From assembly GCF_000801105.2 (NCBI RefSeq), contig NC_079514.1:18764293-18828292 (forward strand): 64,000 bases of DNA, read 5' to 3'. The position numbers and the translations under genes are program-made. Below are positions 9,912 to 19,594 of the stretch, one piece after another. The stretch comes from Raphanus sativus (taxonomy: Eukaryota > Streptophyta > Magnoliopsida > Brassicales > Brassicaceae). Positions within the stretch are counted from its first letter, which is position 1; each line of letters starts with the position of its first letter. The notes beneath the pieces were generated by a model that did not search any database, had not been told where the DNA came from, and saw only the letters and a list, made by a program, of their open reading frames with translations.

Positions 9912-10201
9912 GAAGGCAGATCGTTGCAAGGAGATAGTTGTAAATGTCTTCTTCGTTTTTGGTAGGCAAGGAATATGAAGAAAGAGTTTATAGATTTGGA
10001 CATGGTTTTTCTCGATGACAAGATAACATTCCTAAGAATTTTCCTCTTTTTTATTCAGTTTTAAATTCTTTATTCATCAATTCGAGGCATGCCATCTGAC
10101 TGTGGCACTAATATTTTCAGTCAACGCTGGTCCAAGGTTTATTGGGGATCATAGACAACACTTTCAAGCGCCTGCAGAGGGAAGAGAGAATCTACTATTA
10201 A

Positions 10202-11430
10202 TACTGACGTGGATTTGCAGGATATGTTTAGCTACACATGCTTTTCTCAAGCTCTAACTTTTAAGCTGATTATTAGAGCTTAATTATGTCTTCAACATCT
10301 GTTAAAATGTTTTCTGCAGACGTTTTTGGTGTTTTTTTTGTGTCATCAAGATCACCTTCAACAATGAAACTCAGAGAATACAACGTGCTATTATTAGAAT
10401 CTGAGTTGACAAGTGGGTTAGCTTAACGCTTATATTATATAGGTTTTGTAGTTTTGTAGGTTTAGTTATTTTGTGGCATTTTACGATTCCTTTGATTTTA
10501 TTTTATAATTTATGTGGCTATTTATAAAAAAATTGTTGCATTTTACTCTATCTTACTTTGATTTTTTTTTGTTTGTGTATATTCTTAGTATGATTTCTTG
10601 ATCATTTGATTGATGCTGATTTGTTTTGTTGTTGTCGATCGCTTATTCTTCTTCTTTCTTTTTTCTCCTTTAATTATATATATATATATTGTTGAGTATC
10701 CATCCATTCTTTCGCATCTTTCTTGCGTTTGTAGTTGAAGGAAAGAATTTAGTATTACGTTCTTCTTCTCTAAGCCAAGGGTTTCTACTCATTCGTTTCC
10801 AAAACCATTTCTCATCTATATAAGAATGCTTTAGTTCCGTATGCTTTAGTTTAGAGTAACTTATGATCCCTCTTCCATTGAGAATATATGATATGCAATG
10901 TCATAATTTCTATAGTAAAGAACTTTGTCTTGATCTCCGTTGGTCTATTCCAGTGGTTAACAACAGAAGTCTTAAATCCATCTTGTGATTTTAGATGATT
11001 ATCATCCATAAACTGTCCAAGTCTTTTTTTCTATTTTTCCTTTGAAGAAAGTAACCAAAGGTCTGTGATCTGGTTCCACAGAACTGTTAAATCTAGTTCT
11101 GACTTTCAAAGGAAAACTAAACCACCACTTAAAATATTAGGTGACATTGTTACGTAGTTAAAATAACCAAGATCACATCCCAGTCCTCAAATGTAATCAT
11201 TTCTTTGCTTCGTCTCTGATAGGCAGATTATGTCCAAAAAATACTTATATTGTATTTTTTTTTTAAAACGTCGAACTGTTAAGTCATCACTTATTCTTGA
11301 ACAGTTCCAACAGGCTATTTCAATGGGGGGGGGGGAAGGTGGTTATGGCACACCATAATTCTGTGGGGAATTTCGGCCAGCTATAGAAAGGAAAGATGCA
11401 ACCATAATTATGTTTCTTTAAGATAGATGT
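10202..11430. other. Non-coding spacer
   Basis: AT-rich intergenic sequence with a (ta)n tract near 10676-10690 and a G run near 11325-11334. It may hold decayed downstream parts of RPA-like copy 2. No open frame or RNA gene is recognised. Confidence 0.35.
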
Positions 11431-11700
11431 AGTTTTGTATAGGCCCATTAACGTGTAAGAGAAAGGGCTTAACGACCCAATATAGCCCGTCTAAAACCGA
11501 TGTCGTATTAATGGAATCTCGATGATCGCCAGAGTTTAGTTCTTCGTCTTACCTCAGCGCTGCGTCCTTAATCTCTCTTTCGCAAGCAAAGCAAGAGCTT
11601 CTTGGATCTTCCATAGCACGAGTTTCATCTCTAAAGGTAGTTTTTTTTTACAAAGAAAAGTCTATTAAGAAACCAAACCCTAATATTTTTATTCAGATTT
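11431..11700 (+). promoter_or_regulatory. Promoter and 5' UTR (probable intron) of the uncharacterised gene
   Basis: Contains site II-like words of plant growth-related promoters (aggcccatta near 11441; gggcttaacgacccaata near 11465; tagcccg near 11484). A possible 5'-UTR intron runs from the donor at about 11637 (aaag|gtag) to an acceptor ending near 11696 (ttattcag). The telo-box-like word aaaccctaa lies near 11674. Site II plus telo-box is typical of housekeeping or ribosome-related plant promoters; its use here is inferred. Confidence 0.4.
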
Positions 11701-11765
11701 ACAATTTGCAATCTGAATTTGATGTTTGTAAAGAAGATTGTTGGGGGGAGATGGACACAAAAGCT

Positions 11766-13050
11766 ATGGCGAAATCGAAGAGAGCTCACACTCAACACCA
11801 CAGCAAGAAACCACATAAGCCCAAAGCTCCTGAGAAGCTGCAAGGAAACCAAACCAAAACTCCGGTTCAATCTCGGCTCTCGTCGAATTGGGATCGGTAC
11901 GATGACGAACTCAATCCCGGTTCGGAAACTGCGCCTGGTGATTTGTTGAATCAACCTGCGGATGATGCAATCGTGCCGAAAAGCAAAGGAGCAGATTATC
12001 TGCATCTGATATCTGAAGCTCAAGCTGAGTCTCACTCAAAGATTGACATCAACTCAGATTCTCTAGATGATCTTTTGCACGGTATGGAACCAATCTTGTT
12101 TTACTTGCTTGTCTTTGTCTCTGCAATCTTATTCGTGGAGAGTCTTTGCAGATGAGTTTAGTCGCGTGGTTGGATCGATGATCTCGGCCAGAGGGGAAGG
12201 TATAGTTTCATGGATGGAAGATGATAACTTTGTTGTTGGGGAAGAAGAAGACGGATCAGCTTCACATCATGAGGTAGTTAGTGATAACTATTTTTGGTTT
12301 AGTTAGTACCATTTTTTAACTTGCGTTTCCTTACGTGAAGCCTGGATTCCTCTCTTTGGATTTAAATGCACTGGAGAAAATGCTAGAGAAAGTGGATGTC
12401 CATGAGAGACTTTACATTGACGCTGAGCTGGTAATAGCTTTAAAGGATCTAAACCATTAGCTGTAAACAATGTTTAGGCTCTATGTTTGATGAGATGTTA
12501 TGGGGGGTTTGTGTAGTGTACAATCCAATCAAAATTGAGCGGAGGTAAAGAACCTTGTCGTTCACACACATCCCAAGACGTGGAAGCTGTGACAACAAGG
12601 CTTAGTGAGCTAGTTGCTCAACAAGAATCAAGTGGAAACATCGACTCTGCTGTTGAATCACCGGCTGAGTCTCTGGATCAAGTCAAGCACATTCCAATAC
12701 TCACAGAGAAGTCTTCAGCAATTGAAGCTGATCTTGATTTGCTTCTCAACTCCTTTAGTGGAGAGTCTAACCCAGTGGCCAGTGCCTTCAGTCAGAAGCC
12801 TCCTTCAGCTTTTGAAACTGAGCTGGACTCTCTTCTCAACTCTCATGCTGGTGCAGAAGAACCATTCAACAGACCAGAGAACCCATCTAATCAAAAGCTT
12901 AATACGACGGATTTTGGTGACGTGCTTGATGATTTGCTCGAGAGTACTTCATTACCAATCAAACCACAGGGGATCCAGACCTCTTCGTCTTCGGCAGTTG
13001 GAAAATCCAAAGTTTTAGATGAGTTTGATTCTTGGTTGGATACGATTTGA
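11766..13050 (+). CDS. Conserved plant protein of unknown function with repeated LDxLL motifs
   Basis: Four coding exons with good splice sites: 11766-12081, 12152-12273, 12341-12430 and 12517-13050, about 353 residues. An in-frame ATG at 11751 would add five. The N-terminus is basic (MAKSKRAHTQHHSKK), then SNWDRYDDE and PKSKGADYLHLISEAQAES. Exons 2-3 give ARGEGIVSWMEDDNFVV and LDLNALEKMLEKVDV. The last exon carries repeated acidic-hydrophobic motifs: EADLDLLLNSFSG, ETELDSLLNSHAG, GDVLDDLLESTS and LDEFDSWLDTI; exon 1 ends with SDSLDDLLHG. No enzyme domain, signal peptide or membrane span is visible. I recall similar proteins in other flowering plants but no assigned role. Position next to FLA13 and cruciferin suggests the ortholog lies near At5g44150, which I cannot verify. 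Confidence 0.8.
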
Positions 13051-14340
13051 GTTTTTTTTGTTAGCTTAATACTTTTTTTTGTATTACCTATGTAAACGAG
13101 AACATTCTATTAGAAAAAAAAACTATTCGGAGCGACACTTGTTGTTTTCACTCTACTTGCTAGGACTATGCTTTAAATTCATTGCTTGGAGACTGAGCGA
13201 AAGAGTAAACCTTGTTAGCCGACCTAGCTATATGGTCTGAGCAATCTCTCTTGCAGCCTTAAATCTTTCTCAGACGGATGAAGCTTCATTGTTCGCAATA
13301 GCTTGGCCTATGAAGAGCGAGCACTCTTAGCTTTTCCCTGTTGGGTGTTTTGTTTAACAAACTTACAAACAGAGAGATATATAGTGCTTTTAAGAAAAAA
13401 GAAACAAAACCCATACATTGATGACTCACCTAGTCTTGCTCAGTTCTTTTGACAATGAAACACCTAACGAGTTTCAGAAGTCAGAACACGAAAGCAGACA
13501 GAGACAAGAAAATTCACTTTTACTGGCAGCTGAATTTGTGAGAGAGTCATATTAGAATGAAAAGCATAACCCAAACCATAATTAAAGTAACAAGAAGGTA
13601 GAAAGAGATAGTGGCATAGGGTTTACATAACTGATAACACAAACATGGATCGAACATTATTAAAAATCTAATAGTCGATAAGTCTCATATGATTTACAGT
13701 GACATTCATCAACCTCACCTATGCCAAATAAGTTATGCATGCATACTACGTAACACCATACATTGATGACTCACCTATAGTGCTTTTAAAGAAAAAGAAA
13801 CAAAACCCATACATTGATGACTCACCTAGTCTTGCTCAGTTCTTTTGACAACGAAACACCAAACAAGTCTCAGAAGTCAGAACACAAAAGCAGACAGAGA
13901 TCGAACATTATTAAAAATCTAATAGTCGATATACCAAGTCTCATATGATTTACAGTGACATTCATCAACCTCACCTATACCAAATAAGTTATGCATACTA
14001 CGTAACAAATAGTGAGTGGTCTGCAAATTATCGATAATCTGTTTGGTTTCATCTTTCCGTAACCGTATTTTGAAAACAAAACCTGGCTACTACACTTGCA
14101 CAGAATTAGTTGGTCAAGCTAAGTATAAGCTTGATTGATGCTGAAATGATTGAATCAGCCTGATGTTCTCTGTGGTAGACTTATATAAAGATGATTTCAT
14201 AGTGATTTCTGTTATAGTCTTGAGATTCTATCCCGTGCTTGGGTAGGGACTTCTTATGTCAATGGTTGTTACTTGTTCCTGCTTATTTTGAATTTTCATG
14301 ATCAACATGTTTTCTGATTGTGTATCTTTTGACTCTGCAG
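13051..14340. other. Intergenic region with a long direct duplication
   Basis: No gene recognised in 13051-13379. The rest is mostly the duplicated block described separately, then unremarkable AT-rich sequence to 14340. Confidence 0.4.
13380..14010. repeat. Direct duplication of a non-coding block
   Basis: The segment 13380-13774 recurs at 13775-14010. Shared text includes acattgatgactcaccta, cttgctcagttcttttgac and atctaatagtcgata. The second copy lacks about 140 bases (13507-13647 of the first) and has a few substitutions, so it is an old tandem duplication with a later deletion. Function unknown. Confidence 0.7.
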
Positions 14341-14404
14341 GTGCACTTTGAGTGGTGCTATGCTTGTCCTTGCCTTACTCGCTTTCTCCGTAGTTTCAAG
14401 CTGA
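14341..14404 (+). pseudogene. Possible orphan last exon with a hydrophobic tail
   Basis: After a plausible acceptor (gactctgcag), the sequence encodes ALSGAMLVLALLAFSVVSS-stop or nearly so, like the C-terminal membrane or GPI-signal tail of a secreted plant protein. No upstream exons are visible, so this is a tentative relic. Confidence 0.25.
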
Positions 14405-14681
14405 GGCTTGCTTGGTTTTGAGTGGCGAAAGAACTGGCTGTAAGATTAGATTATACTAAAACAATTTATCTTAAAAACTTAAACTGTTTAGTGTTTGGGT
14501 CCACCAGTAGGCAGAAACCCTCCAAAAATAGGCGTATGCCACTTGGCATGAAGAGCATACGGTATTCTTTAGTAAAAGGCGAAAGAATAGTTCGCGAAAG
14601 AATAGTTCGCTTTGTGCTCACCACATGACTGCGTGACTTCTACCTCAGGAGTGTGAAATCTATTTATACGAAAGTCTCCAG

Positions 14682-15381
14682 TAGGGGTGGGCGTTCGGGT
14701 ATCTGTTCGGGTTCGGGTCGGGTATTTCGGATTTTCGGGTATTTCGGTATAGGAGTATAATACCCGTTCGGGTATTTCTGAACTTCGGATCGGGTTCGGG
14801 TATTTTTAGTTCGGGTTCGGTTATTTCGGATCGGGTTCGGATATTTAGATTTTAAAAGAAATAAAAATAAAATTTTCTTTTTTAAAGTTTTTTATATTTA
14901 AAAATATAGATTTTACTTAACTGATTTTTTTTTTCTTTTTATAGATTGAATGATTAATAGATTTGGAGATAACATTTCCAAAATAAAAATATTAATTTGG
15001 CTATTGTTTTTAAACTTTGGATGTAACTTTGGTTAATACATGAAATAAAAAGTTTAACATGCATTTTAAATGAATATCAAATTATTTTCTCCATAGTTAT
15101 ATATATATACTATATGATTTTAAAGTATGTCTAACATCAATATAAATATTTTAAATAAAATGAGAAATGTAAACTAGAAATATAAGGGTTAGTATACACA
15201 TGTTCGGTTATTTTCGGATATCCATTCGGGTTCGGGTATTACCCGTTCGGGTTCGGATATCCAATCTCTCCTAACTTAATACCCGTTCGGGTATTTTACT
15301 ACTTCGGTTCGGATTTCGGTTCGGGTTTTTCGGGTCGGGTTCGGGTGCCACTTCGGATATCGGATAAAGTGCCCACCCCTA
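14682..15381. mobile_element. hAT-type MITE with TCGGGT-rich interior
   Basis: A 700-bp element bounded by inverted repeats taggggtgggc and gcccaccccta and by perfect 8-bp target duplications gtctccag (14674-14681 and 15382-15389). An 8-bp duplication is the hAT hallmark. Both ends are packed with irregular direct repeats of a (g)ttcgggt(a/t)tttcgg word, in the same orientation at both sides, around an AT-rich core. It has no coding capacity, so it depends on a hAT transposase in trans. Confidence 0.85.
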
Positions 15382-15550
15382 GTCTCCAGTACCATTCATC
15401 TTAGCTTTCAGATGTGTGATGTCGAAGCTCTTTATTAAAAGCCTTGTGGGCTGTATAGGTAATACTGGGCTATTGGAACGTTTTGATATTTAGTTCCCTA
15501 AAATACAAAATAAATCAATACAGCACTTTGGTAATTACTACAAATCATCA
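15382..15550. other. Short spacer before the Helitron cluster
   Basis: No gene. It ends with ctacaaatcatca directly before the Helitron start; the same word precedes the second start at 24179, so the shared sequence extends slightly beyond the TC boundary. Confidence 0.4.
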
Positions 15551-16798
15551 TCTATTATACACTACTAAAAGGAGAATATGAAGCTCATTTAGAGTGTCCA
15601 CATCACTTTTTAAATCGACCAATAGCAGTAGAGGTAAGTGGCCACGTCGGATAAGAGTTTGTGTATCTGGGCTTCCTGATTTTACAACAAGCCGTTTGTC
15701 CATTCATAATTTTCCAAAGCCCACAACCATTTCCTACCGTTTCTCTTCTGCAGAGGCGCAGACCCTAATTTCACGATATCGTCTGCGAGACCCTTCCTCT
15801 TCTTACCTTCGTTCTTCACCCTTTTTAAAATCGATCAATCCTCTTCCCACACATTAATGCTCTTTAATCATGGAGTTAATGGTGTCTCTTCGGTTTCTCC
15901 TTCCGATTTCTAAAGATCTTTTGCGTTTGCTTCATCTAGGATCCTTTATAAATAGCACCTTTGGGATTTTATATTTCAGAGGGTTTTCCCTCTTGACCCA
16001 TACTCAAAAGAGAAGCTGAAAAAACCCTGATGATTTCATGGCAAAGAGTTGCTTGATCCTCCGCCACGGCACATTCATCAACGGCTCCGACTATTCTATT
16101 CTCTTCTTCAACGACATTCTTCCCTGAGGCGAGCTGAAGAAGACCGAATCTGAAAGGTTCCTAATTGGTCTTGAGATGATGTTGATGAGAAGAGGAAGAG
16201 AGAAGCTGATGCTGCCGATTCATAGAAAAGAACGAGATCAGCTTCAGCGCCCTCAGGTACATTTTTAACCTTCTATTTTGCTTTTACTTATTTGATTAAT
16301 ATAACTCTGTCTCATTGAATACACGTTTGAATCATTGACAGAAAAAAACACGCTTCTGTGTAGTGATTGTTTTGTGATGAGTGTTTTGATTTGATGAAAT
16401 CCCCTTCGTCTGATCTGTTCATGAACCAAAGAAAAAAAAATCTGCTCGGTCGTTTGTCAATTGTTACAATTGTCTTAGCAAAACAAAGTTCCAATTCACT
16501 ATGGTGTAGCATGATTAAGAAAAAGTATATAAGCATGATTCCTTGAAAGTTTAAGTCATGTATTAAAAAGCTGAAGCCTTTGGTGTGCTGATGGAATCCT
16601 TTAGATTGCAGGATGTTAAGTTTAGATAAAAAGCCGCTTATGATTTGGTTTCTATACGTGATGGGAAATATTTGATGCAGAATTTGAGTTTCAGTAAGCG
16701 ACCTACATATAGTTTAATCTGGTTCTGTGATGCAGCACTGATTGTGAACCATTTTTAACGAACTTCTTTATTTTGTATTCAGCTTGTGAGTTGGAAGC

Positions 16799-17880
16799 TG
16801 CTATGGACTTTGTACCTCATGAGAGCTGCATTCTTCACCATGTACACAAGGTGAGTGGGGAAGTTAATATGTATATCTCTGTTATTCTATGGTTTCAGTC
16901 ATGTTTTGCTTTCATAATGGAAAAAAATCATTGATTTTCCTAACAGTTTCTTGATCTCAGACTGAAAAAATATAATAACCAAAAAACTCTTTTATGTTGT
17001 TTGTGATCTTCTAACGACTTGACCCTCATCTATGGCTGTGCAGAATTCCGTTTTTCATGGGTTTATCCCTGCTGCTCATGCCATCAGTACGGTGCTTCTC
17101 TACGAACCGGTAAGATCATCAAAGTTGATCGGTTTGACGTCGAGCGATGCACAAATATATACAAGATTACGGATCATCCTTTTGTTATCTGTTTCATCCC
17201 CCCACCACTGTTCATGAAGTCCTCACCGCTGCCCCTGTCATTTACCTTCAGAAGTTCATGCTGAGAGAGCTCGACCACCTCTAAGGTTTAGCAAAAACTA
17301 ATTTAGAACGGCATTGGTCCATATTTTGCTTCACAAGTCTACAGAAAAACAATCACTTACATTTATATACGCGTCTGAGATTTTTTTTTCTTTTGTACAT
17401 GTTGTATGCCAAATAAGGTGTCCAAGGTTCCGCTCTTTACAACGTCACCGCAACTAATCGATCTATGGTCTGTTTTCTCATTGACCCCTAAGCCCTCATC
17501 AAACATTTTGTAGCTTTGATTTTCACTTATTCCGTTATTCGTCATATTTAAAAAAAAAATTAAACAAATTTTGACTTTGAGTATATATTTATGTTAAATC
17601 TTCTGCTCAAAATATAGTCCTCTCAACACATATTCCTCATTTGTAACCTAAACTAAGACTATACTTACTCTTTTTCAGGTAACCTCCATCTGAACTCCTC
17701 TCAGGACCAAGTTCTACATTGACACCACCATCCCCGCCATTGAAACAACACCTAGCTTGGGTGCAGCGAGAGAGGTTCTTACACGTGTTGAAACCTTGGG
17801 GCATTGAAAAGAAAGAACTTGTGACAATTGGTGATCCTCATACCTACCTGTATAGATCCAGCGACCAGGTCAGTATTAAA
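16799..17880 (+). pseudogene. RPA1-like / DUF223 gene, copy 3 (frameshifted), inside a Helitron
   Basis: Exon-like blocks in order: ESCILHHVHK (near 16830-16851, donor gtgagt), then after an acceptor at 17041-17042 NSVFHGFIPAAHA, a frame change, LRTGKIIKVDRFDVERC and NIYKITDHPFVICFIPP, another frame change, and LQKFMLRELDHL with a stop near 17282. A later exon (from about 17680) gives GNLHLNSSQ, shifts frame to TKFYIDTTIPAIE, then ELVTIGDPHTYL. These match the middle and C-terminal OB-fold blocks of the crucifer RPA1/DUF223 family rather than the N-terminal block kept in copies 1 and 2. At least three frame changes make it non-coding. RPA-like genes are common Helitron passengers in plants. 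Confidence 0.65.
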
Positions 17881-17956
17881 ATAAATAAAAAATTCTCCAT
17901 GTGAAATCGAGGTCAGTCATTGATAGACTTTAAAAATGCTAAGTGTGAGAATTGTA

Positions 17957-18413
17957 GCTCAAATGGAAAGCAAGGAAGATGTGGAGATGGCTTGGGGGAT
18001 GTGTAATAACCAACCTTTTCTATGGGTCGTTCCACCAGGCTCTATCCTTGGATCAGCCGGGATAGAGACATTGCCAAATGAAGTCAGTACAATTGTCTCA
18101 GAAAGATGATATATTGTGAAATGTGCACAGAAAATAGAAGTACTAAGACATCCTGCAGTGGGAGGCTTCTGGAGCCACTGTCTATGGAACACTCGAGAGC
18201 AATGTGAAAGGAGTTCCACTGATTTGTATACCTTTCCAAAGCGAGCAGAAGGTAAACCCAGCATACATAGTAAGTGTTTGGGAAATAGGGAGTCAGCTGG
18301 AAAGTGAAGTAGAAAGAGGAAAGGTCGAGAGAGCTGTTTAGAGGTTGATTAATAAATAAGGTGCAGAAGCGAAGAAAGCCTCTTTGACAAGTGGAGGCTC
18401 CTCATACAATGTA
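17957..18413 (+). pseudogene. UDP-glycosyltransferase fragment (UGT76-like, PSPG box)
   Basis: Encodes the C-terminal part of a family 1 plant UGT: MESKEDVEMAWGM, QPFLWVVPPGSILGSAGIE, then a PSPG sugar-donor box in which [20 protein letters not shown] replaces the usual WAPQ opening, followed after frame changes by a [14 protein letters not shown] block and GGSSYN. Intact enzymes attach UDP-sugars to small molecules. Here a stop (SER-stop-YIVK) sits just before the PSPG box, and frameshifts follow WNT. The N-terminal acceptor domain is absent. It begins directly after the RPA-like fragment, as expected for sequential Helitron capture. Subfamily UGT76 is my best reading from the block spacing. 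Confidence 0.7.
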
Positions 18414-18884
18414 TGCTGAACTTAATGTATTTATTACTAAAGACCCATTGATCATTTTGAATTATATGGATCAACTTGGTATTGTAAATCCAGTGAGCAC
18501 AATTTTGTTTTTTTTTTTTGAAATAAAAACCAGTTGAAATATGCTTTTATCTGTTTTCAGTTTCCGAATACAAATTTGTGAGTTTCTACAAAATATTTGG
18601 ATGCAATCTATACAAATAAATCCGCAGAAACAATATACGAAAAAATATGACACTGTCTGTTATGTTTAGCACAATCACCCCGCGCTCGACAATCTCAGCA
18701 CCAGAAGTAGAGAACTTCGAAAAGAATGGTGTATATGAAGCAGCGGATGCTGTGAAGGTTGATTTAGTAGGTGGAGTTGCTATACAAAAGGTGTCTCCAG
18801 AGAGGAGTTACTTAAGGTGAGTAGTGTGAGTGAATTATCACATTTTGAAATGGTTTTCTCTTTTTATATAGAAATGTTGAACTT

Positions 18885-18960
18885 TTGTAGATGCATCTTG
18901 GAGATTGATATAAAGCTGGACTTGGTCCCTCCATCTCTTATAAATTTGGCCGTAATCAAG
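18885..18960 (+). pseudogene. Possible START-domain fragment
   Basis: One frame reads CILEIDIKLDLVPPSLINLA, very like the end of a plant START lipid-binding domain. Only about 25 residues are present, flanked by unrelated sequence. The minus strand over the same bases also has an open frame, so the call is tentative. Confidence 0.35.
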
Positions 18961-19594
18961 GGTGAGACCCTCGGAAACACGGCGGATATATAAACAAACA
19001 AAAAAATAACTATTTAATATCATTAAGCTTCAATGTGAAGTAAGCTTTAATATCACTAGGCATAAGGTAGGTTTTCAGATTCGTGGAATCATAAAAAAAA
19101 ATGAAACACGAAAAGAATGGAAAAAATTCAAGAAAAATGATACAGTCAAATGAGTGGCAATGTAAATTGGACTGAAGTAAAAGTAAAAAAAAAACCATTA
19201 TACAAAGTCGAATAAGGTTAGGTGGTACTGCAAATATGTAATGATAGGAAGATGAACAAAAGAATTTGTCAAATATGTAATGATAGGAAGAAGAACAAAA
19301 GAGTTTGTAGCAAGGATACAAAGAAAAACACAAGAAATTTAGATAACAAAAAAGATTAAATGAAAATCTTTTAGTAAAACAGAAATTTCAATGATATACA
19401 ATATCAAAAGGCTTAAACAACACAAATGTTTTTTCAAAAAAAAAAACAACACAAATGAACCCCACATGCAACTGCGTAAGTAAATCAAAGACGACAGAAA
19501 AATGCAAACTTTACAAATACGGTCACTTGCACACATCAAAATAAAACAACAACTTCGTCAATGACACAATACTCTCTCTCTTTTATATTAAGTA

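Larger units (their letters stand above)
6350..10201 (+). pseudogene. RPA1-like / DUF223 gene, copy 2, split by a Copia element
   Basis: ATG at 6350 opens MASTKLQFFGFEG and is interrupted at 6388 by the Copia insertion. It resumes at 9912 and reads through a family-like LLRFW-stop-ARNMKK block and DLDMVFLDDK; the in-frame stop is one lesion. The intron donor after DDK is no longer GT. The acceptor at 10119-10120 is intact, and exon 2 starts at 10121 with STLVQGLLGIIDNTFKR, then stops early. It is the same family and exon layout as copy 1 (713-1137) but much more diverged. It was already decaying or was silenced by the insertion. Confidence 0.6.
15551..19594 (+). mobile_element. Helitron (5' end) carrying several host-gene fragments; 3' end not resolved
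   Basis: Starts A|TCTATTATACACTACTAAAA, nearly identical to the start at 24179, then gagtgtccac and ccacgtcgg words typical of crucifer Helitron 5' ends. The body is a patchwork of exon-like pieces from unrelated genes, all frameshifted or stopped: an RPA1-like gene, a UGT glycosyltransferase and a possible START domain. No matching plus-oriented hairpin-CTAG end occurs before the next, inverted Helitron at 19595, so its own 3' end is lost or it was interrupted; the right boundary given is only that junction. Pieces at about 15869-16260 and 18660-18820 look exonic but I could not identify them. Confidence 0.55.

Noticed and set aside
15594..15857. 87-codon plus frame at the Helitron start
   Set aside because: It begins within the Helitron terminal sequence and shows no family match; likely chance or a leftover of an unidentified capture.
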